Assembly: GCF_016728505.1 (NCBI RefSeq)
Contig: NZ_CP068159.1
Location: forward strand, 1,736,001-1,800,000
Source of the DNA: Corynebacterium riegelii
GTDB taxonomy: Bacteria; Actinomycetota; Actinomycetes; Mycobacteriales; Mycobacteriaceae
Length of the DNA: 64,000 nt
Direction: 5' to 3'
The notes beneath the pieces were generated by a model that saw nothing but the letters and a program-made list of their open reading frames with translations, did not search any database and was not told the origin of the DNA. Positions 9,132 to 17,335 of the stretch are shown here, piece after piece. The first letter of the stretch is position 1. The number at the start of each line of letters is the position of its first letter. The position numbers and the translations under genes were made by a program.

Positions 9132-9430
9132 CATATAGCTTATGTCTAGCCGCCCCCAAAACTTCGGCAACCACCAGAAGCTGACAGTAGATACCGTAGA
9201 TCTGAAGACAGAGCTGACAAAGTGGGGATTACTGCCATTGCACGTCGGGATGATTTCCAAAAATGGAACTACGGGGACTCGATCAAGAACTCGATACTAG
9301 GGAATTTTCAGCTTGCGGCCGATACTTCGGACCTCAATCCCTAGGAAGTAACTCAAATTCCAGCGCGAAACCCAAAACCAAAGATATGATGCAAGACAAG
9401 TAACTCCCCACTTGATAGAAAGGCGGGTCC
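9132..9430. other. Non-coding leader of the ABC island
   Basis: About 300 bases of markedly lower GC than the flanks. A 52-codon frame opens at ATG 9142 and ends at 9300, but it has no Shine-Dalgarno sequence and I do not recognise the product. A possible -10 (TATGAT, near 9385) stands about 45 bases before the small peptide gene and could be its promoter. No integrase or transposase remnant is visible. Confidence 0.5.
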
Positions 9431-9535
9431 ATGGAAATGAATACCCAATTCACTCTTGGAGTAGTTGCGTACGTCCGTTTCGGACAAGATTGCGACTACG
9501 ACCGCCTTTCTGCACATACTCCGACGGGGTCCTGA
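9431..9535 (+). CDS. 34-residue peptide, putative substrate of the adjacent ABC exporters
   Basis: ATG at 9431 follows AGAAAGGCGGG with 7 bases spacing, one of the best ribosome-binding sites in the island. The product begins MEMNTQFTLGVVAYVRFG and ends with DRLSAHTPTGS. Residues 7-17 are hydrophobic; the C-terminal half is polar with one Cys (21), four acidic residues, two Tyr (14, 23) and a Ser/Thr/Gly-rich tail. It resembles no family I know. The gene is the only good small frame before two exporter genes on the same strand, which is the usual place for an exported peptide, pheromone or RiPP precursor. No modification enzyme, peptidase or immunity gene is visible, so an unmodified bacteriocin-like peptide, a signal peptide or simply a regulatory leader are all possible. 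Function is inference only. Confidence 0.5.
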   Translation: MEMNTQFTLGVVAYVRFGQDCDYDRLSAHTPTGS

Positions 9536-9598
9536 CCTGTCGCATTAACTTTATAGGGGAGGAAGCTGGAAGAACTGGGATTCTTTCAGTTTGTTCGA

Positions 9599-11326
9599 AT
9601 GAGGAAAATTGCTTACCCTAACACTTTGCAGTTAGCTTGGGCTTCGGCCCCAAAGCTGCTTTGCGCTTCAGTAATCTGTACTTTTGCGTCTGCGATACTT
9701 CAACTAGCGCTAATGCTTGAAGTGTCACAATCCGTAAGTAGGCTTTCGCAACCCGAAACTCTGAATTTGAGTGCATTTACTCCTTTGATTGCCCTGTTAC
9801 TTGGCGTTCCTGTAGTAAGCGCAGTCAATGATTTATTAATTTACCGATTGCAATACGCGGTTCAACTCGTTCTCCAGCCGGCTGCACTGTGCAGGGATTT
9901 CAAAAATGGAAGGTCAAGTCTTAGCGAACAGACTCGAACATGGGTCGGGCAAGAAGGAATCTCGCTTCAGTTCTATGTGATTCAAAAGCGGTTAAGTGGT
10001 CTTGCTTCATTCTTGGTATTGGCGCAATGGAACTTCATACTCGCCGCCTTGGTGACGGCTGCAACTTGGTATTCGGGACACAGGACATTCGCATTTGCAG
10101 TAAAGCAGCAACAGCAATTGTCGAGCGTCGCTGATGAATCGTCAATCCGGAGCCAATTCTATTGGAGGGCATTGACGTCTCCCGAGTTTACAGAAGAGAC
10201 CCGTCTTTTTGGACTGAATAAGTTGTTGACGAGACGCTTCGAGAGTTATTCGCGAAAACGACTTGAGACTGCACGCTCGGATACCAAGAGGGGCATTGTA
10301 CAAAGCGCGATCGCTAACTTGCCGCTCGTCGGCGCAATGTGCTTGTTTTTTGCCTGGGCACTGAGAGCTAACAACCTAGACTATCCAGGATTCCTCAGTG
10401 CAGCAGTCGTGGCTCTACCAGGTCTTTCCGGAGTTGGCAATCAAGGTTCTATCCAAATTAGAGCACATGAATTTGACGAAATGGTTTCGCAAGCAGTCAA
10501 GCGACCCAAGGAACTGACAGCAGTTTGCAGCGCGGAGCCTCGCACCCCAAATGATCGGCTTATCGAATTTCAAAACGTCGGATTTGGCTATAAAAACAAG
10601 TCAGTGCTCAAAGGACTTACGCTAGCCATTAAACTTGGGGAAAAAGTAGCAATAGTCGGACCTAATGGGGCCGGAAAATCTACACTCGCAAGACTGATTA
10701 CTGGGCAAGAGGAAGCGCAACAGGGACTAGTCACGCTTGACGGTTTACCTCCCAGCGTCAGGCTTGATGGATCCGGATTGGGCTACGTAGCGCAAGATTT
10801 CATGAAGTATCCTGGTGATCCAAACGAAGGTATTGAACTGGGGCGTGATCTTTCACCGGCTAATGTTCAAACCTTGTCAGATCAATTAGGTATCTCTCAC
10901 ATACTGAACGCAACCAAATCTCCTGGAGCATACTCCGAGGGACAGTGGCAAAAATTAGCAATTGCGCGCGCGCTTCTTAGCGAAAGCGCCCAGTGGGGTC
11001 GCTTGATTCTACTGGATGAGCCCACGTCCGCACTAGATATCCATGCGGAGCAAGCTCTTTATGATCTCGTGATCCGAAATGCAGAACCCAATGACACCGT
11101 CATCGTTATAACGCACCGACTGCAGTCTGTCGTTGAAGTAGACCGGATTATTGTAATTGATAACGGAAAAATTGTTCAACAGGGTAACCATAAAGAGCTA
11201 ATGGCTGACACAAAGGGACTTTATGCCCAAATGTTCACAACCCAGCAGCGTCTTTATGCTGTTGGATCAAAAAGCTCGGAAAAGACTTCATGTGCTGGAA
11301 ATTCCCCGAAGGGAGAGACTCGATGA
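9599..11326 (+). CDS. ABC exporter half-transporter (TMD-NBD fusion), first subunit
   Basis: A 575-residue fused membrane/ATPase protein of the peptide or lipid exporter class. Residues ~1-300 are the transmembrane part; the NBD follows with Walker A VGPNGAGKST (~354-362), signature YSEGQWQKLAIARAL (~444), Walker B RLILLDEPTSALD and H-loop VITHRLQ. The signature has Glu in place of the first Gly of SGGQ, so one ATP site of the pair may be impaired. SGGQWQ-type signatures are common in exporters of modified peptides. No ribosome-binding site precedes the ATG at 9599, whereas a strong AGGGGAGGA lies at 9555-9563; the frame is open from 9557 and a CTG start at 9575 (adding LGFFQFVR before MRKI) is a real alternative. 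Its stop overlaps the second subunit start by 4 bases. Confidence 0.85.
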   Translation: MRKIAYPNTLQLAWASAPKLLCASVICTFASAILQLALMLEVSQSVSRLSQPETLNLSAFTPLIALLLGVPVVSAVNDLLIYRLQYAVQLVLQPAALCRDFKNGRSSLSEQTRTWVGQEGISLQFYVIQKRLSGLASFLVLAQWNFILAALVTAATWYSGHRTFAFAVKQQQQLSSVADESSIRSQFYWRALTSPEFTEETRLFGLNKLLTRRFESYSRKRLETARSDTKRGIVQSAIANLPLVGAMCLFFAWALRANNLDYPGFLSAAVVALPGLSGVGNQGSIQIRAHEFDEMVSQAVKRPKELTAVCSAEPRTPNDRLIEFQNVGFGYKNKSVLKGLTLAIKLGEKVAIVGPNGAGKSTLARLITGQEEAQQGLVTLDGLPPSVRLDGSGLGYVAQDFMKYPGDPNEGIELGRDLSPANVQTLSDQLGISHILNATKSPGAYSEGQWQKLAIARALLSESAQWGRLILLDEPTSALDIHAEQALYDLVIRNAEPNDTVIVITHRLQSVVEVDRIIVIDNGKIVQQGNHKELMADTKGLYAQMFTTQQRLYAVGSKSSEKTSCAGNSPKGETR

Positions 11327-13113
11327 GTCTCAAGAAAAACGATCAAGCCGGAAGGAATGAAGTCAACAAGTCTCATCGGTCGCTGATTGGCGTGTTTTTG
11401 AGCAACTTATCAATCCGTACAATGGTCGTTTTTGCGATCTACACCATATTGACTTTGGGAACAGCGCTTTTCCCTCTCGCGGTCAACGTAGCGTTGTCAG
11501 GAAGTATCTTCTCATTGTCGCTACCAAACTGGAGCGGAATTGTTTATTTTCTCTGTGTTACGTCGCTTCTGTACGTAATCGGCCCAATTGCAGGAAACGC
11601 CCAAATTGAGTTTGCATTTCAGATCGGTGCCGCGACAGACAAACGCATTGCCGAGGTAATCGGCAGCCAGAAGTACCTGGATGGCATGGAATCAAAGAAC
11701 ATGGTGAGTGACCTTGAAGTATTTCGTTCAAGGCAATCGGTACTCGGGGAGGCGTTGGCACGTGGCTATTTTGCAGTCGTCACATTGTTCATCCCGTTTA
11801 TTGTCGTTCTTTCGACGGCCTATACAAATTCCTTACTCATCCTTCTCATACCAGCAAGTGTGCCGGTCATTTGGACAGGCATATATTCAGAAAAACTTCA
11901 AGAGCAAGCTGAAGCTGAATCGGCACCCATCCAAGTAGAGCTAGCTGACATGGCGAATCTTGCGAACAACGGCTCTACGTCAACCGAACTACGAGTTTAC
12001 GGCGCAACTAATTGGTTTTTTGAGAACTACAGGAAGATAGTGGCACGCTGGGCAGCGCCAAGCCTGAAAGCAAATAGCTTTGTCGTTCTGTTTACTGAGT
12101 TGGCGCGAATCACTTATTTTTTGACTGTAGCGTTTGTGCTGTGGCGTAGTATTGCTAACAACGATTCTGAGGGGGCCCTGCTGGCGATATTGGCTAGTTT
12201 CCAGCTTTTTACTGTTCTATCCGGCGTTAGATTTGCGTATTCAGATATTTCACGCGCGCGCAGACAGTACTCTCGATTTCAACGAATTATAAAAGGGCTT
12301 ACCTGCCAAACACTGGACAGTCGAAGCATTTTGCCGAAGACTGAAAACGCGCTAGTCGAGCTTAAGAATGTTTGTTATGAATATCCTGACGCCACTTCTA
12401 AAGCCCTAATCAACGTCTCAATTTCGATGCCAAAGCGGTCATTGATAACCATTATCGGATCCAATGGATCCGGGAAGTCAACGCTTGCCCAAATTCTAAG
12501 GGGAGTTCGAAAGCCCCAAGAAGGCACAATCGCATGGGCGTCATCACATACTGAGCAATTCATCGCTGGAGTCCCGCAGCACCCCAGCCGATGGGAGCTC
12601 AAGGCGATAGAATGCTGCACGTTGCCTCAAATAGGCGAGAATGGACCCTTTACGAACCAAGATGCCGCCTTGCTTGCTAGCGGGGCAGCTGAGGTGATAT
12701 CTAAGCTACCCGAGGGAGCTTCCACAAAGCTAGGCGAAAGTTGGCTAAATTCTCAGCACCAACTGTCAGGTGGGCAATGGCAACGACTAGGAAACTCTCG
12801 AGGGCTAATTGGCGCAAATCAGGCCTGTTTGACAGTTGTGGACGAGCCTACGTCGGCGTTAGATCCATTCGCAGAGGCTCGCCTGATCGAAGAAGCCAAG
12901 AGCATTGTCACCAATTCGGAATGCGATAGTTCCGTCGTAATGATCACCCACCGAATATCATCAGCACTTAATTCAGATTATGTAATTCTGATGGAGGAAG
13001 GCAGAAAAATGGCCGAGGGGGATCCCGCCCTACTCCGTAAAGAATCCGATGCATTTAAGGCCTTGTTAGCAAGCTCGACTTTGACTGATTCGGGTTCAGC
13101 TACCAGACCATAG
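11323..13113 (+). CDS. ABC exporter half-transporter (TMD-NBD fusion), second subunit
   Basis: A 596-residue TMD-NBD fusion expected to pair with the preceding subunit as a heterodimer. The start MSLKKNDQ at 11323 has GAAGGGAGAG about 7 bases upstream and overlaps the previous stop (ATGA). The membrane part occupies about residues 30-330; the NBD has Walker A IGSNGSGKST (~379), signature LSGGQWQRLGNSRGL with canonical SGGQ, Walker B LTVVDEPTSALDP and H-loop MITHRI. The NBD between Walker A and the signature is short and carries HPSRWELKAI as Q-loop region. Base composition is lower in GC than the neighbours, pointing to transfer. The substrate may be the peptide at 9431. Confidence 0.86.
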   Translation: MSLKKNDQAGRNEVNKSHRSLIGVFLSNLSIRTMVVFAIYTILTLGTALFPLAVNVALSGSIFSLSLPNWSGIVYFLCVTSLLYVIGPIAGNAQIEFAFQIGAATDKRIAEVIGSQKYLDGMESKNMVSDLEVFRSRQSVLGEALARGYFAVVTLFIPFIVVLSTAYTNSLLILLIPASVPVIWTGIYSEKLQEQAEAESAPIQVELADMANLANNGSTSTELRVYGATNWFFENYRKIVARWAAPSLKANSFVVLFTELARITYFLTVAFVLWRSIANNDSEGALLAILASFQLFTVLSGVRFAYSDISRARRQYSRFQRIIKGLTCQTLDSRSILPKTENALVELKNVCYEYPDATSKALINVSISMPKRSLITIIGSNGSGKSTLAQILRGVRKPQEGTIAWASSHTEQFIAGVPQHPSRWELKAIECCTLPQIGENGPFTNQDAALLASGAAEVISKLPEGASTKLGESWLNSQHQLSGGQWQRLGNSRGLIGANQACLTVVDEPTSALDPFAEARLIEEAKSIVTNSECDSSVVMITHRISSALNSDYVILMEEGRKMAEGDPALLRKESDAFKALLASSTLTDSGSATRP

Positions 13114-13388
13114 GTGTTGCGACCGGCTATTTGGTAGCAGTGTCGTGACTAGCTGGTAGCAGCTCACAACGCTCGGGGTGAAGCGGTCTGGTAGCCGCAC
13201 TACTCGGGTGTGGCGTGTGACTGGAAGGAGTGCGTGTGACGGATTGCCGCGCGGTGATGTCGCTGCTTTTAAAAGCATTCTGACCGTCAGATTGAAGATG
13301 AAGTGTGCCTCGCTGTCTCATCCTGCCGCCTAAAAGGGACCCTTGAGGACTGTTTTTAACGAAGAGTTTTGGGGCACACATGCATTTC
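13114..13388. other. Right boundary of the ABC island with GGTAGC repeats
   Basis: No convincing gene. GGTAGC occurs three times in 13132-13195, twice within TGGTAGCAG. A perfect 11-base inverted repeat (GCTACCAGACC at 13099-13109, GGTCTGGTAGC at 13185-13195) spans the end of the second ABC gene. A 15-codon frame starting GTG at 13236 has a strong AAGGAG site but an unknown product and may be the stub of a lost gene. Confidence 0.55.
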
Positions 13389-13607
13389 GCACTACACTGC
13401 GCTGACATGCGAGTACTAGCGGCGATGAGCGGGGGAGTCGACTCCTCGGTAGCGGCAGCGCGCCTTGTTGAGGCTGGTCACGACGTTGTCGGCGTGCACC
13501 TTGCGTTGAGCAAAGATGCGCAGCAAACGCGCGAATCCGCTCGCGGGTGCTGCTCCCTCGAGGACTCTGCGGATGCGCGCCGCGTGTGCGACAAGTTGGG
13601 CATCCCG
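13389..13607 (+). repeat. Right copy of direct repeat (5' end of intact mnmA)
   Basis: The right-hand partner of 8911-9131. It contains the likely mnmA promoter element TACACT and the first 67 codons of the functional gene. Confidence 0.85.
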
Positions 13608-14504
13608 TTTTACGTGTGGGATTTCTCTGACCGGTTTAAAGAAGAGGTCATTGACAACTTCGTCTGGTCCTATGAAAACGGCGAGACCCCAAACCCGTGC
13701 CTGCGTTGCAACGAGAAGATCAAGTTCGCAGCTCTGCTGGATCGTGCGGTAACGCTCGGCTTCGATGCGATCGCCACAGGGCACTACGCAATTATCGACG
13801 ATGCCGGCAACCTGCGGCGCAGCGCGGACCCGTTGAAAGATCAGTCTTATGTGCTCGGTGTGCTCACCCGCGACGAGTTGGATCGCTGCATCTTCCCAGT
13901 GGGCGACACCGAGAAGCCACAGATCCGTGAAGAGGCAGCGCGGCATGGGTTCTCTACTGCGTCGAAGCCGGATTCCTACGACATCTGCTTCATTCCGGAC
14001 GGCAACACGCAGGCCTTTTTGGGCCGCTCTATCGGCATGCGTCCCGGCCTGATCAAGGACACGCACGGCAATGAGCTCAAAGAACATGACGGCGCGTTTC
14101 AGTACACGATCGGCCAGCGCAAGGGTCTGAACATCCGCGTGCCCGCGGCGGACGGGAAGCCCCGATACGTCACCGACGTCGATGCAGCCACAGGAACTGT
14201 CACCGTTGGCCCCCGCGAAGCGCTGAAGGTACAGGAGATCACCGCGGACCGACTCAAGGTTTTGCACCCGGCCATGTCAGACGCTGCGTCGAGCGGCGAG
14301 GAACTTGGTGCTCACGTGCAGATCCGCGCCCACGGCGGGGTAGTGCCGTGCACAGCACGTATCAGCGGCGACCGCATGACGCTTTCTCTCCACCAACCGC
14401 TGGAGGGCGTGGCCCGGGGACAAGCGGCGGTGCTGTACCTTCCTGATCCAGATGGCCTAGGCGATGTTGTCTTAGGCTCCGGCACCATCTGCGCAACGGC
14501 ATGA
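13407..14504 (+). CDS. mnmA: tRNA-specific 2-thiouridylase MnmA
   Basis: A 365-residue ATP-pyrophosphatase that thiolates U34 of Glu, Gln and Lys tRNAs. It has the PP-loop SGGVDSS at residues 8-14, the catalytic Cys in [13 protein letters not shown] and the second Cys in DICFIPDG, plus ATGHYA and the TIGQRKGL motif of the C-terminal half. Start ATG at 13407 is directly preceded by GCACTACACTGCGCTGAC, with TACACT as a plausible -10, so the mRNA may be leaderless. The 5' end of the gene is duplicated at 8929. The next gene overlaps its stop by 4 bases. Confidence 0.95.
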   Translation: MRVLAAMSGGVDSSVAAARLVEAGHDVVGVHLALSKDAQQTRESARGCCSLEDSADARRVCDKLGIPFYVWDFSDRFKEEVIDNFVWSYENGETPNPCLRCNEKIKFAALLDRAVTLGFDAIATGHYAIIDDAGNLRRSADPLKDQSYVLGVLTRDELDRCIFPVGDTEKPQIREEAARHGFSTASKPDSYDICFIPDGNTQAFLGRSIGMRPGLIKDTHGNELKEHDGAFQYTIGQRKGLNIRVPAADGKPRYVTDVDAATGTVTVGPREALKVQEITADRLKVLHPAMSDAASSGEELGAHVQIRAHGGVVPCTARISGDRMTLSLHQPLEGVARGQAAVLYLPDPDGLGDVVLGSGTICATA

Positions 14505-15355
14505 CACTTTCACCTACTGCATTCGGGCTTGGACCACTGCCCGGTACTGACCTCGTACAGGCAGCGGATGTGGTGCTCTCCGAGTCACCGCTGCCACACC
14601 TCCCGCAGCTTCCTGACCGCGGGGTCGGCTCCGACCTGATCGGACGTACCGCAGCGTTGTTGGAGATCCCAGTTGCCCCAGGTCCACGTGGGTGGCGCGT
14701 GGCGGCACGCAAGCGTGGGCTTGCGGACCAAATGGATCGCGACTTGGACCTGTTGGAAGAGCTCTGGCACGGCAAGGTTGACGTGGTCAAGGTGCAGGTG
14801 GTGGGGCCGTTGACGTTGGCGTCGTTAGTAGAAAAGCCCAATGGGCACCGGATGATCACTGACCCGGGTGCGTTTCGGGACCTGACTGAGGCGCTGCTGC
14901 ATGCGTGCGAGGAACACCGCGCGGATGTGGCGCGGCGTTTTGGTGCGACGGTGCTGCAACTCGATGAGCCGCAGCTGCCAGCGGTAATGGCCGGAAGCCT
15001 CAAGGGCACCACCGATTTTGACACCATCCGTGCGATCCCAGAGCCGGAGGAGATCCTCCAGCGCTTCGGCGAGCACCTGCTCAACACAGCGGCGCTGGTG
15101 GATGTGCCGTGGATTACTGTCGATCCACGACGTGCAGAAAAGGACGCGTTGGCTCGGCTGCTTGATGGCGGCACACGCATCGCCATCCCAACCATGCAGC
15201 CGCGCGAGCTGTTCAACTTGTTTGATGAACTACAGATTGACCCCGCGGAGACCCGGATTGACGTGTATGCGTCTCCGGCAGAAACGCTGGTAGGGAGCGC
15301 GAAGAACTACTTCGCCGCGCGCGAAATGCACGAAGCACTTACAGTTGAATTATGA
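14501..15355 (+). CDS. Cobalamin-independent methionine synthase-like (MetE C-terminal-like) protein
   Basis: A 284-residue single-domain protein related to the C-terminal catalytic barrel of MetE (full MetE is about 750 residues). Visible family features are [26 protein letters not shown] and a barrel-like alternation. I cannot identify a full zinc ligand set (His-x-Cys...Cys), so catalytic activity is doubtful. A homologous gene sits near mnmA and ligA in mycobacteria and corynebacteria, so the neighbourhood is conserved. It overlaps mnmA by 4 bases at its start and the following small membrane protein by 4 bases at its end, forming one transcription unit. Confidence 0.75.
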   Translation: MTLSPTAFGLGPLPGTDLVQAADVVLSESPLPHLPQLPDRGVGSDLIGRTAALLEIPVAPGPRGWRVAARKRGLADQMDRDLDLLEELWHGKVDVVKVQVVGPLTLASLVEKPNGHRMITDPGAFRDLTEALLHACEEHRADVARRFGATVLQLDEPQLPAVMAGSLKGTTDFDTIRAIPEPEEILQRFGEHLLNTAALVDVPWITVDPRRAEKDALARLLDGGTRIAIPTMQPRELFNLFDELQIDPAETRIDVYASPAETLVGSAKNYFAAREMHEALTVEL

Positions 15356-15726
15356 ATGAACGACTTCACTGGGAAAAGAAATCCGTGAACTGGGCCCTTG
15401 CCGTGGGCTTGGCGGTGCTGTTTTTCATCGTCCTCGCAATAGTCATGGAGCGTCTGTGGGCAGGTGTTGCAGTTGCCGTGATTATTGCCGTGGTGTTCGC
15501 GTTAATGCCGGATAAGCGCTGGGCGGATTTTGACGGCCAGACGCTGCGCTTTGGCCAGAAGAAGCTCGGCATCGAGCTGCCGCGCGAAACCATTGCGAGC
15601 GTTAGCACCAATGACGCTGGTGACTTGGTCGTGCAAACCACGGCAGGGGAGCACCACACCCTGAAATCGGGTGGGGACGCAGACGGGCTACGCGCGTTCG
15701 CGCAAAAGGTGCAGGCAGCGCTGTAA
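15352..15726 (+). CDS. Small membrane protein with two TM segments
   Basis: A 124-residue hypothetical protein. Two hydrophobic segments lie at about residues 14-30 and 36-50, followed by a soluble part resembling a small PH-like beta domain (WADFDGQTLRFGQKKLGIELPRETIASVSTND). The general plan is the same as the protein at 35122. It is the third gene of the mnmA unit, overlapping the MetE-like gene by 4 bases. Function unknown. Confidence 0.75.
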   Translation: MNERLHWEKKSVNWALAVGLAVLFFIVLAIVMERLWAGVAVAVIIAVVFALMPDKRWADFDGQTLRFGQKKLGIELPRETIASVSTNDAGDLVVQTTAGEHHTLKSGGDADGLRAFAQKVQAAL

Positions 15727-15745
15727 TAGGCCTAGCCCAGCAGGA

Positions 15746-16420
15746 CTAGCCCAACATCGGCCAACCGGGCAACACGTCTGAGGCGTCGCGGCCGTTGGAT
15801 TCGAAGTACCTGCGGCGTTCCTCCTGCATCTTGTAGTACTCCACAGCTTGGTACTCCATCAGCTCGCCGGTATCCATCTGCGCGAGCTCCGGGAAGTGCT
15901 TGCGCACCTGCATCCACGCAACGCGCGCGGCGGCGGTCGCATCAGCGGTCGCCTCATGCGCGTTATCAATACGCACGCCGTAGTGCTCACACATAGCCGT
16001 CAGGTTGCGCTTGCCCTTGCGGTAGCGATCCTTGGCGCGGTCAATCACCAGCGGGTCATAGACCGGACCGGTCACGGTGAAATCGCCCGTAAGCTGGCGC
16101 AGCACCGTCAGATCGTAGGGGGCGTTGAACACCACCAGCACTAGGCCGTCGTCCCAGCCCTTTTTGATCGCCTCGACTGTTTCGTGCAGCACCTCATCGT
16201 GGTCGCGGCCCTCCGCACGCGCCTTTTCCGTGGTGATGCCGTGAACCTTCGCGGCCTCCTCGGGGATCTCTATGCCGGGGTCGGCGAGGGTTTCGTTGGA
16301 GGTGACCTCAGCACCGTCGATACGCACGAGCGCAGACGTGACAATCCTGGCCTCACGCGGGTTGGCGGAGGTAGTCTCCAGGTCAAAGGAGAGCATGCGG
16401 GAGGCATCGAAGTTAGCCAT
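15746..16420 (-). CDS. DnaQ-like 3'-5' exonuclease (DEDDh)
   Basis: A 224-residue exonuclease of the DNA polymerase III epsilon superfamily. Exo I is SFDLETTSANP, HGITTEKA follows, Exo II is VVFNAPYDLTVL, and Exo III is NAHEATADATAAARV (the His and Asp of DEDDh). Start MANFDASR at 16420 was taken because upstream codons in the same frame look non-coding and overlap the Fic gene end. It is a stand-alone nuclease; the role (proofreading, RNA or repair) cannot be told. The Fic toxin gene ends 10 bases upstream on the same strand. Confidence 0.85.
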   Translation of the reverse strand: MANFDASRMLSFDLETTSANPREARIVTSALVRIDGAEVTSNETLADPGIEIPEEAAKVHGITTEKARAEGRDHDEVLHETVEAIKKGWDDGLVLVVFNAPYDLTVLRQLTGDFTVTGPVYDPLVIDRAKDRYRKGKRNLTAMCEHYGVRIDNAHEATADATAAARVAWMQVRKHFPELAQMDTGELMEYQAVEYYKMQEERRRYFESNGRDASDVLPGWPMLG

Positions 16421-16430
16421 GCACGCCATT

Positions 16431-17063
16431 CTAACGGTCACCGGCACACGCCCGGGACGGAATGAAATCACACAGCGGTTGTGGATCTCGATTGAGATCA
16501 AAAGTGCGTAAAAGCTGGATATACGTCCGCTTATCAATGCTCCAGTCATACTCCAACGTATGTGGAAGGCTTTGTCCAGCGGCGAATACTAGGTCAGCCA
16601 ACAGTCGAGTGACACGTCCGTTGCCGTCTACAAAAGGATGAATTCGAACGAACTCGGCATGGGTGCATATTCCGAGATCGTGTGGAGAAGTAACTAATGC
16701 TTCTTCCCAGCGATAATTCAGATTCCCGCAGGCCATAAAGATTTCGCTCGAGATGTGACTGGGTTCAACTCCAATGTTCAAGACAGTTTTACGGAATTTA
16801 CCTGCCCATTTCCAAATGCCCTCAAACAACATGGTGTGAAGTTCTATTAGAAACGAAGGCGTCAAGAGGTCAGGAACTGTTAGTTTTTCATGATCAATCT
16901 CGGATAGGAGTCTTTCCCTAGCTTCGCTGTAAAGTGCGGTTTCTAGGTCATAAATCGCTGACTTTGTGAAGCTTTCACCCAGGTTACGAAGCACTTCAGG
17001 GTTGAGAGATTCCAGTTCATCCCCTTCGAGAGGCGTTTCTCCATACCCAGGTGTTAAACCCAT
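16431..17063 (-). CDS. Fic-domain AMPylase toxin (FicT-like)
   Basis: A 210-residue Fic protein. The active-site loop HPFVDGNGR (in EFVRIHPFVDGNGRVTR) is complete, including the catalytic His and phosphate-binding residues, so transfer of AMP or another nucleotide moiety to a target protein is expected. No inhibitory S/T-x3-E-G/N helix is found within this protein; that motif is in the 56-residue protein encoded directly upstream, making this a class I Fic pair. The ATG overlaps the antitoxin stop by 10 bases (ATGGGTTTAA). Base composition is AT-richer than neighbours, consistent with transfer. Related toxins target gyrase and topoisomerase IV; the target here is unknown. Confidence 0.88.
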   Translation of the reverse strand: MGLTPGYGETPLEGDELESLNPEVLRNLGESFTKSAIYDLETALYSEARERLLSEIDHEKLTVPDLLTPSFLIELHTMLFEGIWKWAGKFRKTVLNIGVEPSHISSEIFMACGNLNYRWEEALVTSPHDLGICTHAEFVRIHPFVDGNGRVTRLLADLVFAAGQSLPHTLEYDWSIDKRTYIQLLRTFDLNRDPQPLCDFIPSRACAGDR

Positions 17064-17224
17064 GAACGATCACTTCGGAGGCGTTGGAGTACTTGCTCAG
17101 TTATGGCCGAACGAACATAGTTTTTGGGGACATTTCGTCCTTCGAGAGCCATCGATGCTTTGGCAGCCCGCATTGAAGTCGCTAGCTCTAGAGGACGTTC
17201 GTTTTGCTGATGAGTAGCTGGCAC
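17054..17224 (-). CDS. Small Fic antitoxin (VbhA/FicA-like)
   Basis: A 56-residue protein starting with GTG at 17224, preceded by GGAAAGGAGCCAAA (AAGGAG, 6 bases spacing). It contains SMALEG (residues 24-29), an exact fit to the Fic inhibitory motif S/T-x3-E-G/N, whose Glu blocks ATP in the toxin's active site. The tail is helical and basic. The reading frame stays open upstream for more than 300 codons antisense to the cyclase gene, but only this portion has a ribosome-binding site. It overlaps the Fic toxin start, so production is coupled with antitoxin first. Confidence 0.82.
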   Translation of the reverse strand: MPATHQQNERPLELATSMRAAKASMALEGRNVPKNYVRSAITEQVLQRLRSDRSWV

Positions 17225-17335
17225 TTTGGCTCCTTTCCAGAATTCTTTCAAATATTCTAGACACCTCTCGAAACCCGCAGGGATACTGAATACAATCCTT
17301 GCCCCCAGCGCACGTGATGTTTGATAGTCACATTC

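Noticed and set aside
9431..9535. Lasso peptide or lanthipeptide precursor
   Set aside because: No cyclase, peptidase, LanB/C/M or radical-SAM gene in the island, and ring-forming residue spacing after Gly10 or the leader Thr position does not fit a typical lasso precursor.
9412..9621. 69-codon frame starting TTG at 9412
   Set aside because: Different frame from the well-supported 34-codon gene, starts with TTG lacking an SD, and composition looks random.
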